From Bifidobacterium tissieri (GTDB lineage: Bacteria; Actinomycetota; Actinomycetes; Actinomycetales; Bifidobacteriaceae): a stretch of 64,000 nt of DNA. The DNA lies in contig NZ_MWWV01000004.1 in assembly GCF_002259645.1 (NCBI RefSeq), positions 341,493 through 405,492 of the forward strand. The letters are read 5' to 3'. Shown here one piece after another: positions 18,464-27,503 of this stretch. A program made the position numbers and the translations under genes. Every line of letters starts with the position of its first letter. Position 1 is the stretch's first letter. A model generated the notes under the pieces. The model searched no databases. It saw only the letters and a program-made list of their open reading frames with translations, and was not told where the DNA came from.

Positions 18464-19837
18464 TCACTCGGCGAGGTCGTGGGCCATTTCCTCGAAGGCG
18501 GCGAGGTAGGTGTCGCAGGCCTTCTCGTCGTGGGCGACGGACAGGGTCCATTCCTCCTCGCGACCGGGGGCCATGTAGACTCCACGGTTGGCCTGATACA
18601 GCCATGCGAGCTGGTTCAGCGCCGCGTTCTGGCCCTTGCGGAAGCTCACGTAGTCGGTGATCTTGTGCGGGGAGAAGGTGACGCAGCCCTTGGCACCGAA
18701 GCCCTGGGCGTAGCCGGGGAAGTCGTACTTCTTGATGATCGCACTGCAGCCGTCCATCAAGCGCTGGTTCATCTTGTCAAGATGTTCGTAGGCAGCGGGC
18801 GTCAGCACCTTTTCCAGGCTGGCACGGGCGGCGGCCATCGACAGCGGATTGCCGGAGAAGGTGCCGACCTGATAGACGGAACCGTCCTCGACCACGCTCA
18901 TGACCTCATCGTTGCCGCCGATGGCACCGGAGGGCAGACCGCCGGCGAGCGACTTGGCGATGGTGACCATGTCGGGGGTCACGCCGAACAGCTTGGTGGC
19001 GCCGCCAGGGCCCACGGTCAGGCCGGTCTTGACCTCGTCGAAGATCAGGACGATGCCATGCTTCTTCGTCACCTCGCGCACACCCTCGAGGTATCCGGGC
19101 TCCGGCGGCACGATCGACATGTTCATCAGGCAGGCTTCCATGATGAGGCAGGCGGGAGCCTCACCGGCGGATTCCATCTCCTCGATGCGGTGCTCTAGCG
19201 CATCAAGATCGTTGAACGGCACCGGCACGGTCAGTTCGACGGTGGCCTTCGGGATGCCCGCGCCGTAGGGCAGGGACTTCAGGTGGTAGCGGTCGCCGAT
19301 GTTGTTGTAGTCCTCGGAGATGGAGATCATCACGGCGTCGTGATGGCCGTGGTAGGAACCGAAGATCTTCATGATGTGGTCGCGGTGCGTGTAGGCGCGG
19401 GCGATACGGATGGCGTCCATGGTGGATTCCGAGCCGGAGTTGTTGAAACGCCACTTCGGCAGTCCGAAGCGTTCGGTCAGCTCCTCGGCGACCACCACGT
19501 CATCCCAGTCGGGCATGGCGAAGTGCGATCCCTTGGAGAAGCGGTCGTTGACGGCCTCGGCGATGATCGGGTTGGCGTGGCCCTGCAGCATGGCGCCGAA
19601 TCCGTTGTTGAAATCGTAGTATTCGTTGCCGTCGACGTCCCACATCTTGGCACCCTGGCCGCGATCCACGTAGATCGGCCACGGATCGCGCAGCTGGTAG
19701 GAGGACGCGACGCCGTTGCACAGGTGCTTGCGTGCGCGTTCGTACATGTCACGGGACTTGCCGAGCTTGGCGTTGAGCTTCTCACCTTCCTTCTCGGTGA
19801 GTTCCTTGATTCGGGTTTCATCGATCGTCGTTGTCAT
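18464..19837 (-). CDS. class III aminotransferase (HemL/GSA aminomutase-like)
   Basis: 457-residue PLP enzyme. The PLP-site features are present: SGSEST near 136, IFDEVKTG (Asp 267) and MVTIAKSLAGGLP (Lys 295). The fold family includes glutamate-1-semialdehyde aminomutase, but the window has no haem-synthesis genes, and the gene sits next to a polyamine ABC transporter and agmatine enzymes. An omega-aminotransferase role, perhaps on putrescine, is therefore an inference. The start at ATG 19837 has AAGGAG six bases upstream; a TTG two codons earlier is less likely. It lies downstream of the pot terminator, so it has its own promoter. Confidence 0.8.
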   Translation of the reverse strand: MTTTIDETRIKELTEKEGEKLNAKLGKSRDMYERARKHLCNGVASSYQLRDPWPIYVDRGQGAKMWDVDGNEYYDFNNGFGAMLQGHANPIIAEAVNDRFSKGSHFAMPDWDDVVVAEELTERFGLPKWRFNNSGSESTMDAIRIARAYTHRDHIMKIFGSYHGHHDAVMISISEDYNNIGDRYHLKSLPYGAGIPKATVELTVPVPFNDLDALEHRIEEMESAGEAPACLIMEACLMNMSIVPPEPGYLEGVREVTKKHGIVLIFDEVKTGLTVGPGGATKLFGVTPDMVTIAKSLAGGLPSGAIGGNDEVMSVVEDGSVYQVGTFSGNPLSMAAARASLEKVLTPAAYEHLDKMNQRLMDGCSAIIKKYDFPGYAQGFGAKGCVTFSPHKITDYVSFRKGQNAALNQLAWLYQANRGVYMAPGREEEWTLSVAHDEKACDTYLAAFEEMAHDLAE

Positions 19838-20010
19838 GGCCAACTCCTTTACTGCGTTTTCCCTAATGCCTATAGAAAACCACCTATTTATTTCGCAGTT
19901 ATTAACTAATTTATCTACGATTTACATATCCATATCGCCGTAATGACGACGACAACGTCATAACAGCACCGTGACGATACCGATACCGTGACAACGCCGT
20001 CCGAGACAAC

Positions 20011-20039
20011 AAAAAGCCTCCCCGGTGTGGGGAGGCTTG
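20011..20039 (-). terminator. Rho-independent terminator of the pot operon
   Basis: Minus-strand AAGCCTCCCC-acacc-GGGGAGGCTT followed by T residues, about 65 bp past the potD stop. It separates potD from the aminotransferase gene. Confidence 0.9.
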
Positions 20040-20102
20040 GCGACGATGGCATTGGGAACGACACCGGCAGATGCCGAACAATGCCGGGCACTATCAACGA
20101 CG

Positions 20103-21305
20103 TCAGCTACGGAAGTCCTCGAACATCATGGTGTAGTTGTCGTTGAGCTTGTTCGAGCAGCGTTTTTCCAGAATCGCGTGCTTGAGTTCGTCGGCGGACG
20201 GCACGATCACGTTCTTGTCGCGCATGTCCTCGGGCAGCAGTTCGTCGCCGCCGTCCAGCACGCTGCCGGCGCCGGCGCTCTGCTCCACCGCGGTCTTGTT
20301 CTGCGGGTCGAGCATCCAGTTGATGAACGTCTTGGCCTGATCGATGTTCGTCGCGCCGCGCGATATCGCCACATTGTCGACGAACTTGTTCGCCCCGTCG
20401 GACGGGAACACGAATCGCAGGTCGGGATTGCTCGACATGGCCTGATAGGCGTCGTAGCTCCATGCCATACCGACCTTCTGCTCACCAGACGCCAGACGAT
20501 CGGCCACACCCTCCGAACTCAGCACGCCCACCTTCGATTTATACGACTGCAGCAGATCGCTGGCGTTCTGATAGTCCTGCGGCTTGGTGGCGCACTGATC
20601 ACTGCCGACCGCACGCAACGCGGCGTTCACGATCTCAATCTGATCGTTGAGCAGCTGCGTCTTGCCCCACGACGCCTTGGGATGGAAGAAATCATTCCAC
20701 GACGTCGGCGCATCGGACTGCGGAATCGCCTTCGCGTTGTACACGATGCCCGTGTAGCTCACGATGTACGGGATGGAGTACTGCATCGTCTTGTCGTAGT
20801 AGGGATTGCGGAACTCCTGCTTGATGTTCTTCGCATTGGGCAGCGAGTTCACGTCGAACTTCATGAGCAGCCCCTCGTACTTGAGTTGCTCGACCATATA
20901 GTCGCTCGGCATGACGATGTCATAGCCTTCGCCGCCCGTGGACTGCAGCTTGGCCTCAAGAGCCTCGTTGCTGTCGAAGGTGTCGACGCTGAGCGTGATG
21001 CCCGTGTCCTGCTCGAACGCCTTGATCACATCGTCGGGCATATAGCCGGCCCATGTGTAGATGTGCAGTTCGCCGCCGTGCGCCTCATGATATGGTCCAG
21101 TCGCCTCGGCCGTGCCGCCGCTGACTGATACGTCACTCACGCCGCCGGAGCAACCGGCCAATCCGAACACCAGACCGGAGCATAATGCCGCTGCGAAAAC
21201 CTTTACACAGGAACTCGCGATCTTCGAAATTCGAAATTGTCTGCGCGAAGTATCCGAATCCGACAACGTTCCGTTCATCGCACACGTATTCATAGGCATG
21301 ATCAT
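20103..21305 (-). CDS. potD: spermidine/putrescine ABC transporter substrate-binding lipoprotein
   Basis: 400 residues. Signal with lipobox FGLAGC (Cys near residue 52), so the mature protein is anchored to the outer face of the membrane. The PotD/PotF-type fold begins at GGELHIYTWAGYMPDDVIKAFEQDTGI, and acidic and aromatic ligand residues lie in DTFDSNEAL and MAWSYDAYQ. GGAGGGG precedes the ATG at 21305. It follows potC in the pot operon. Binding specificity among putrescine, spermidine and other polyamines cannot be told apart here. Confidence 0.92.
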   Translation of the reverse strand: MIMPMNTCAMNGTLSDSDTSRRQFRISKIASSCVKVFAAALCSGLVFGLAGCSGGVSDVSVSGGTAEATGPYHEAHGGELHIYTWAGYMPDDVIKAFEQDTGITLSVDTFDSNEALEAKLQSTGGEGYDIVMPSDYMVEQLKYEGLLMKFDVNSLPNAKNIKQEFRNPYYDKTMQYSIPYIVSYTGIVYNAKAIPQSDAPTSWNDFFHPKASWGKTQLLNDQIEIVNAALRAVGSDQCATKPQDYQNASDLLQSYKSKVGVLSSEGVADRLASGEQKVGMAWSYDAYQAMSSNPDLRFVFPSDGANKFVDNVAISRGATNIDQAKTFINWMLDPQNKTAVEQSAGAGSVLDGGDELLPEDMRDKNVIVPSADELKHAILEKRCSNKLNDNYTMMFEDFRS

Positions 21306-21324
21306 GATTCCCCTCCCCTACTTG

Positions 21325-22299
21325 CTACTTGCTCTTGCGGTTCGTCAGCACCGTGGACGTGACCGTGATGACGATCGCCAGCAACAGCAGCAGCGTGGCG
21401 ACCACGTTGATGCTCGGGTTCACGCCCTTGCGGATCAGCGAGAAGATGTAGATCGGCAGCGTGGTGGTGCCGGCGGTGGTGAGGAAGTTCGAGATCATGA
21501 AGTCATCCATGGACACGACGAACGCCATCAGCGCGCCGGAGATCACGCCCGGCGTAAGCAGTGGCAGCGTCACGCGCGTCACCGTGGTGAAACCGGGTGC
21601 GCCCAGATCCTCGGCGGCCTCGAAGCACGCCCTGTCGAGCGTCTGCAGTCGCGCGCGGATCGGCATGACCACGAACGGAATGCAGAACGTGGTGTGCGCC
21701 AGGACCAGCGGCACGTATCCGGGGGCCATGCCGATCAGTCGGATGAACGCCATGGTGGCGACACCGAGCACGATTTCCGGGATCAGCATGGACGCGTTGA
21801 TCAGTGCGGTGGCGAGTTCCGAACCGGCTCGGGACATGTGGTCGATGGCCAGCACGTAGAGCACGCCGAGCAGTGTGGACAGCACGGTGGCGATCAGCGC
21901 GACGATCAGCGATGTTTCGGTGGCTTTGATGATCGCACCGTTGGTGAACACCTCGCCTTACCAGCGGAACGAGAAGCCTTCCCATAGCAGGGCCTGTCGG
22001 CCGCCGTTGAACGAGAAGAACACGACGATCGCCATCGGCACGTACAGGAACGCGAGTACGAAGACGCTGAGGAATCCGACGGCCGGGAACCGTTTCAGTG
22101 AATTGTCGCGGTTGCCGGAGCGACGGGTGCTGAGCGGCCGGTCGGGTTTCTTCTCCTCCAGCCAATCCGGCATCTGCGCACCGGAATCGGCGCCATCCGC
22201 CGCACGCTCGGCCTGGGCTCGGGCGACGAGCGCACCGAACTCGTCACTGTCGGAATACTTCACGGCCTTGGGATCGACATCATCATGCAACATGCTCAT
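21325..22299 (-). pseudogene. potC: polyamine ABC transporter permease potC interrupted by an in-frame stop
   Basis: The first part (113 residues from 22299) ends WEGFSFRW, then TAA at 21960-21958, then the same frame continues as GEVFTNGAIIKATETSL for 210 residues to 21325. PotC proteins usually have WY at this place, so one base change in a Tyr codon (TAC or TAT to TAA) explains the break. The rest of the permease domain, including the EAAxxLG-type loop (EAAEDLGAPGF) that contacts PotA, is intact. A GTG six bases after the stop could allow reinitiation, giving a two-piece PotC. Overlaps potB by four bases. Confidence 0.85.
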
Positions 22300-23360
22300 A
22301 GCGTCATACCCGCCTTTCGAGAAGCCTTGCCGCCGAGTACGGTCGCCAGGAACGCACCAAGCAGGGTGATGGCCAGAATCACTGTGGACAGCGCCGCGCC
22401 GAACGGCCAGTTACGAGCCTCGGCGAACTGCGAGGCGATGAGGTTGCCCACCATGAGCACGCGTCCGCCGCCGAGCAGCACGGGCTGCACGTAGGAGCCG
22501 AACGCAGGGATGAAGCACAGTGCCACGCCGCTCATCACGCCGGGCATGGCGGCGCGCAGGATCACACGACGCATCACGGTGAGCTTGTGGGCGCCCAGAT
22601 CGTAGGCCGCCTCGACGAGACGGAAATCAAAGCCGGACAGTGCGGAATACATCGGCAGGATGGCGAACGGCAGGAACGTGTAGATCAGGCCGATCACCGA
22701 GGCGAACGACGTATACAACAGCTGCTGCTTGCCGATTCCCAGCAGGTTGGCGGCCCAGTTGATCGGTCCGTTTTCGTTGAGGATGAGCATCCACGCGTAG
22801 GTGCGCACCAGCAGGTTGGTCCAGAACGGGATGGTGACCAGCAGGACGAGAATCTGCTGGACTTTCGCGCTTTTCATTGACATCCACAGGGCGATGGGGA
22901 ACGCGAGCGCCACGCATACGGCGGTGGTGAGCAACGCCTGCCACAGGGATGTGCCGAAGACCTCGAGGTATCGGGTGTCGAAGAACCGGTTACCGAAGAA
23001 GTCGTGGCGGAAGAGCAGTTTTTCGTAGGCGTCGGTGGCGAACTGGAACTTCACGCCACCGCCCATGTCGGGGCGGCTCATGAACGAGAACGCCACGATC
23101 ACGCACATCGGGCCGAGGGTGAACAGCAGTCCGATGAGAATGGACGGAATGGCGTAGGCGCGGTGGAGCAGACCAGGTTTCACGGCGTGCGGGGAACCGA
23201 ACCAGCGGTGCCATGCGGATTCCGTGGGCGCGGTCGCAGTCGCGGCGGATTCCGTATGCACGGTCGCGGTGGTCACGGTCGCGGTGTTGTCCAACGCCGT
23301 CTTCTGGTCGATCGGCGGCTTGTCGCTCTTGGTGTTGGAATCGGAATCGTTGCCGGTCAT
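22296..23360 (-). CDS. potB: polyamine ABC transporter permease
   Basis: 354 residues. A Thr/Ala-rich, poorly conserved N-terminal region of about 50 residues precedes six membrane helices. The EAA loop EAAYDLGAHKLTVMRRVILRAAMPG near residue 250 is the contact site for the ATPase. The start is the ATG at 23360, overlapping the potA stop (TAATG); the frame extends upstream into potA without a ribosome site. Forms the membrane channel with PotC. Confidence 0.93.
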   Translation of the reverse strand: MTGNDSDSNTKSDKPPIDQKTALDNTATVTTATVHTESAATATAPTESAWHRWFGSPHAVKPGLLHRAYAIPSILIGLLFTLGPMCVIVAFSFMSRPDMGGGVKFQFATDAYEKLLFRHDFFGNRFFDTRYLEVFGTSLWQALLTTAVCVALAFPIALWMSMKSAKVQQILVLLVTIPFWTNLLVRTYAWMLILNENGPINWAANLLGIGKQQLLYTSFASVIGLIYTFLPFAILPMYSALSGFDFRLVEAAYDLGAHKLTVMRRVILRAAMPGVMSGVALCFIPAFGSYVQPVLLGGGRVLMVGNLIASQFAEARNWPFGAALSTVILAITLLGAFLATVLGGKASRKAGMTL

Positions 23361-24481
23361 TATCGTTCCACCACCCTCATATGTTCGGCCTCCACGTGCA
23401 CGCTCACCGTGGCCCCCTGATAGAGGACGCTGGTGTCGAACGGCGGTGAGACGCGAACGAGCAGCAGCGTGCCGTCGCCCAGTCGCACGTGACAACGCAC
23501 GTCGGCGCCCATGAATACGACGGTTTCCACGGTTCCCTGCAGTGCGGTGTCGTCCGGCGCGGCCAGATTGATGCGTTCGGGGCGCACGGCGGCGCAGATC
23601 TCGGCACCGTCGGCCAGATCGGAGATGTCCTGCTTGACGTGGAACGGCACGCCTTCGACGGTGATCACGCCGTCACCGCTCTTGACCGCGTCGAGGAAGT
23701 TGATGTCGCCGATGAAGTCGGCTACGAACCGGTTGGATGGCTCGTTGTAGATCTGTTCCGGCGTGCCCACCTGTTCGGGACGCCCCTTGGAGAAGACGGC
23801 GATGCGGTCGCCCATCGAGAGGGCCTCCTCCTGATCGTGGGTGACGAAGATGAACGTGATGCCGGTCTCACGCTGGATGCGCTTGAGCTCCACCTGCATC
23901 TGACGACGCAGCTTGAAGTCGAGTGCGGACAGGGATTCGTCGAGCAGCAGCACCTTGGGACGCTTGGCGAGCGAACGGGCCAATGCCACGCGCTGCTGCT
24001 GGCCGCCGGACATCTGGCTGGGTTTGCGGCCGCCGAAATCGCCAAGGTGCACAAGGTCGAGCATCTCCTGCACGGTTCTGGCGATCTCGTCCTTGGGCTT
24101 CTTCTCCATCTCCAGACCGAACGCCACGTTCTGCGCGACGGTCATGTGCGGGAACAGCGCGTAGCTTTGGAACACGGTGTTCACCGGTCGATCGTAGGGA
24201 GGCAGAGGATCGATGCGCTGGTCGCCGAGGTAGATTTCGCCGGCGTCCAGACTTTCCAGGCCGGCGATCGACCGCAACAACGTGGTCTTGCCGCAACCGG
24301 ACGGGCCAAGCAGAATAAAGAACTCGCCCTTGTGGATTGCCAGACTCACGTCGTCGATGGCATGGACCTCCTTGCCTTCCGCCGATATGAACGTCTTCTT
24401 CGCATGATTAATCGTCAGACCGGATTCACGCAGCTCGACCTCCGGGTCGCGAGCTACCACCACCTTCTGCGCAGCACTCAT
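23360..24481 (-). CDS. potA: polyamine ABC transporter ATP-binding protein
   Basis: 373 residues, first gene of the pot operon with GGGAGG before the ATG. Walker A GPSGCGKTTLLR, signature MSGGQQQRVALARS and Walker B LLLDESLSALD (the DES variant typical of PotA) are intact, followed by a C-terminal TOBE-like regulatory domain (about residues 290-370). Powers uptake through PotB/PotC. Confidence 0.95.
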   Translation of the reverse strand: MSAAQKVVVARDPEVELRESGLTINHAKKTFISAEGKEVHAIDDVSLAIHKGEFFILLGPSGCGKTTLLRSIAGLESLDAGEIYLGDQRIDPLPPYDRPVNTVFQSYALFPHMTVAQNVAFGLEMEKKPKDEIARTVQEMLDLVHLGDFGGRKPSQMSGGQQQRVALARSLAKRPKVLLLDESLSALDFKLRRQMQVELKRIQRETGITFIFVTHDQEEALSMGDRIAVFSKGRPEQVGTPEQIYNEPSNRFVADFIGDINFLDAVKSGDGVITVEGVPFHVKQDISDLADGAEICAAVRPERINLAAPDDTALQGTVETVVFMGADVRCHVRLGDGTLLLVRVSPPFDTSVLYQGATVSVHVEAEHMRVVER

Positions 24482-24639
24482 CGCGCCTCCCTTGTTGGTT
24501 CACATCACGAAGCCTATACAAGGGGACTGTGGTTTCAGTAAGGTAAACAAGACATTGCGACTGATTTCGAGGATTTACATACGGCAGACGGCAGAAACCG
24601 TATTAGCATGTGTATTTTGTGGCGGAAATCGTATGATAT

Positions 24640-24700
24640 AGGCACGCCGAGGGAGGGTCCAAGATTCGAACCCTCCTTGTCTCATTCTTGCGCATCAGAC
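24640..24700. other. hairpin in the spacer between amidohydrolase and pot operon
   Basis: GGAGGGT (about 24653-24659) pairs with ACCCTCC around an 11-nt loop that contains TTCGAA. It follows the amidohydrolase stop on the minus strand but has no U-tract. The rest of the 239-bp gap (24482-24720) holds no recognised gene and should include the potA promoter. Confidence 0.45.
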
Positions 24701-24720
24701 GTAACGTGTCATGACACCGG

Positions 24721-26340
24721 TCATGCCGAGTACACCACGTCGCCGTCCACCACCGTGCCGAGAATCGGCATCGTGCCGATCTCCTCGGGAGTGAGCGCAT
24801 AGGGGTCCGCTCCGAACACGGTCAGGTCCGCCGTATACCCCGGGGCCAGCTGTCCGGATGTCGCGCTCTCCCCACGAGCCACAGCGCATGAACGGGTGTA
24901 TCCGTCGAGCAGCTGCGGAACGGTCAGCGACTCATCCGGCACCACCGGGCCCAGATCAGGACGATCAAACGGACGACGCAGCACGCCATCGGCGATGGTG
25001 AACCTCGGATCGTAGGGAGCCACCGGCCAATCGGAACCGATGGCCAGCACGGCACCGCCGTCGACCAGACTACGCGTACGGAACGCATACCCCTCACGAG
25101 GTTCGCCAAGCTTGCGGGACCAGTTGTCAGTGTGATCCGCCAACAAGAAGCGCGTGCAATGCAATGGCATCATGCTCAAAAACAGCGGGCTGGACGTCAC
25201 CGTACGCACCACGTCATCATCCATCATCTCCAGATGTTCGATCGAATGCGAACCATGCGAACCACCGTTGACATCCCCCAGTTCGTCCAGCAACGCGGAC
25301 ACCACACGCACATGAGTGAGCACACCCTCATCGCCAATCGCATGCGCCACCGTATCGATACGCGCCTCGATCAGATTGCGCATCAGATTCCGGTAGGCAT
25401 CCAGATCGGTCCACGCACCGAAATCACTGTCTCCGTGCACATCCGGCTTCTGCAGCCATGCCGTACCGCCATCGATACTGCCATCCATGAACAGTTTCAC
25501 GCCGGTGACCGCCCAACGACGACCATGACGCCCGATCAGCTCCTGCAGGTAGGAGATGTCGGAACCCATGGCCTGGCGCGCCACCGGATGGATCCGCAGT
25601 TTGATACCAAGATCAGTGGTCTCCTCGGCCTTGGCAAGCAGCGCAAGATCCTCCGCGCTCATATCCATCACATGGGCACCGGTCAGGCCAGTGGCCGCCA
25701 TACCGTTCAGCACGTCAACGATACGCTGGACCTTCTGTGCCCCCGTCAACGGCGGCATTACGGCATAGATCAGATCCTTCGCCTCGAACTCCAGAACATG
25801 CCCGGTGGGCGTACCATCTGGATAGCAGGCGATGCACGCCGACGAATTCGGAAAATCAACAGGGCCGGAAATTCCTGCGGCCTTGAGCACAGCAGGAGAC
25901 ACCAGCAACGAATGCATGTCTGCCAGAGCGATCACGCACGGGCGCTCGCCGATAATCGAGGCAAACGGTTCGAACACGATTGGGCCTCCATGGTATAGGG
26001 TCGGGTCCAATCCCCATGCATACACCCACTCCCCTGCGGGAACCGTAGCCGCATAATCCGCAAGACGACGCTGAGCCTCCTGCATGGAGACCGATCCGGT
26101 CATGTCCACGCCGAGAGCGTCGGAGGTCGCGCCGGAAATGGGATGGCTGTGGGAGTCCGTAAGCCCCGGCGTGATCACGCCACCGCCGAAATCGACGATC
26201 GTCACGTCGTCTCGCTGACGCAGGTCATCGACCGCGCCGACCGCGGTAATCGTGGAGCCATCCACCAGCACGGCGTTGGCATTGCGATCATCGGCAGCGG
26301 TCATGGAATGGACGGCGTCGGCCACGAATAATGTCGACAT
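24721..26340 (-). CDS. metal-dependent amidohydrolase (YtcJ/Amidohydro_3 type)
   Basis: 539 residues. Metal-ligand motifs of the amidohydrolase superfamily are present: DSHSHP near residue 63, the buried Lys/Glu region GVKLFMDGSIDGG, HAIGDEG, HSIEHLE and SDWPVAPYDP. These enzymes hydrolyse amide or cyclic amide bonds; substrates of this subfamily are seldom known. It is placed between the polyamine transporter and the agmatine enzymes on the same strand, so a nitrogen compound is likely (inference). Confidence 0.8.
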   Translation of the reverse strand: MSTLFVADAVHSMTAADDRNANAVLVDGSTITAVGAVDDLRQRDDVTIVDFGGGVITPGLTDSHSHPISGATSDALGVDMTGSVSMQEAQRRLADYAATVPAGEWVYAWGLDPTLYHGGPIVFEPFASIIGERPCVIALADMHSLLVSPAVLKAAGISGPVDFPNSSACIACYPDGTPTGHVLEFEAKDLIYAVMPPLTGAQKVQRIVDVLNGMAATGLTGAHVMDMSAEDLALLAKAEETTDLGIKLRIHPVARQAMGSDISYLQELIGRHGRRWAVTGVKLFMDGSIDGGTAWLQKPDVHGDSDFGAWTDLDAYRNLMRNLIEARIDTVAHAIGDEGVLTHVRVVSALLDELGDVNGGSHGSHSIEHLEMMDDDVVRTVTSSPLFLSMMPLHCTRFLLADHTDNWSRKLGEPREGYAFRTRSLVDGGAVLAIGSDWPVAPYDPRFTIADGVLRRPFDRPDLGPVVPDESLTVPQLLDGYTRSCAVARGESATSGQLAPGYTADLTVFGADPYALTPEEIGTMPILGTVVDGDVVYSA

Positions 26341-26465
26341 GATGCTTCTCCTTGCTTATTCGTCGAAATTGGTTCGTATTGATTCGAAACGGTTACGGTT
26401 ATGCAGCGATTGAAAACGCGGACGATGGCAGGACCTGCGCACAGGATTATGCGGTTACTATGCGG

Positions 26466-27428
26466 TTAGGCGCCGAGCCCTTCACGACGCAGCAAACGCC
26501 CATAGGATTCGGGACGGCGCGTCTTATAGAACGGAAACAGTGTAATCCAGTCGTCACGTTGCGCCAGATCAAGATGGGCTACCAACACGGCGTCACGATC
26601 ACGCGGCGCCTGCACGAGCACGCGACCGAACGGGTCGGAGATGAATGACGATCCATAGAACGTGACCTTGCCCTCGTTCCCGTATCGGTTCGGCACCACC
26701 ATGAACGTGCCGTTGGCAATGCCGTTGGCGCGAATCGTCTGCTCCCACAACGGCTCGGTGTCGAAATCCGGATAGTCCGGTTCGGATCCGATGGCCGTGG
26801 GATACGAGAGGATCTGCGCACCCTGCATGCCGTACATACGAGCGGTTTCGGGGAACCACTCATCCCAGCAGGTGGGCAGCCCCAGACGCGGCTCACCTTC
26901 GATAGGCAGCGTCACCACCGGATATGGGTTCTCCGCGGTATCGTCGTCTGCCGGTCCGGGAGCGAAATATTCGTCCTCGTAGTATCCGGCGGTGATAGGG
27001 ATATGCATTTTGCGAGTGCGCTGGACCAGCGTGCCGTCAGGAGCCACGAGTACGGCGGTGTTATACCCGCGTTCGGAGTCGGCACCGGTTTTCTCGAACA
27101 CGGATCCTGCGATATACACGTTGTGCGCACGGGCCTGTTCGCGGAAGAACGTTACGCTCGGACCGTCTTCAAGACTTTCCGCCATGGCCGATCGCGCCGA
27201 TGGATCAGGACGTACGTCAGCCATGTAACGCAGCATGGTCAGCTCCTGCAGGAACACGATGCGTGCACCGGCTAGCGAAGCCTGAATGATTCCAGCCGCC
27301 AGGACGGACCGGTGTTCTTCCGGGTCTTCATGCCATTTCGTTTGCACCAGTCCCACGCCCACGACGTTGGGTTCACGTTCGACGCGAGGGCAAAGGCTGG
27401 GCAGGTTTTCCGCCGTATACAGATCCAT
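26466..27428 (-). CDS. aguB: N-carbamoylputrescine amidase (nitrilase family)
   Basis: Hydrolyses N-carbamoylputrescine to putrescine, CO2 and ammonia. 320 residues from the ATG at 27428, which has AAGGAGCT four bases upstream. The catalytic triad is visible as Glu 62 (FLQELTM), Lys 140 (RKMHIP) and Cys 187 (PTCWDEWFPE). The TCWDQWFPE-like Cys motif and ITAGYYEDEYF region match AguB. It follows the agmatine deiminase gene by 75 bp, the usual partner. AguB function is supported by both sequence and neighbour. Confidence 0.88.
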   Translation of the reverse strand: MDLYTAENLPSLCPRVEREPNVVGVGLVQTKWHEDPEEHRSVLAAGIIQASLAGARIVFLQELTMLRYMADVRPDPSARSAMAESLEDGPSVTFFREQARAHNVYIAGSVFEKTGADSERGYNTAVLVAPDGTLVQRTRKMHIPITAGYYEDEYFAPGPADDDTAENPYPVVTLPIEGEPRLGLPTCWDEWFPETARMYGMQGAQILSYPTAIGSEPDYPDFDTEPLWEQTIRANGIANGTFMVVPNRYGNEGKVTFYGSSFISDPFGRVLVQAPRDRDAVLVAHLDLAQRDDWITLFPFYKTRRPESYGRLLRREGLGA

Positions 27429-27503
27429 GATGAGCTCCTTTTCAACGTTATTCGAATACTGAATGCCGGTCGCCAATACAGCCGATTGGTATTGGGACTG
27501 CGA

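Noticed and set aside
18139..18605. Overlapping short minus-strand frames between rpmE and the aminotransferase.
   Set aside because: They overlap repeats and the tRNA-like fragment, have no ribosome sites and Arg/Pro-rich translations.
20025..21128. A 367-codon plus-strand frame opposite potD.
   Set aside because: Antisense shadow; starts in the pot terminator and has no coherent domain.
24640..24700. Possible tRNA suggested by TTCGAA in a hairpin.
   Set aside because: The surrounding bases make a simple 7-bp hairpin and cannot form acceptor, D and anticodon arms.
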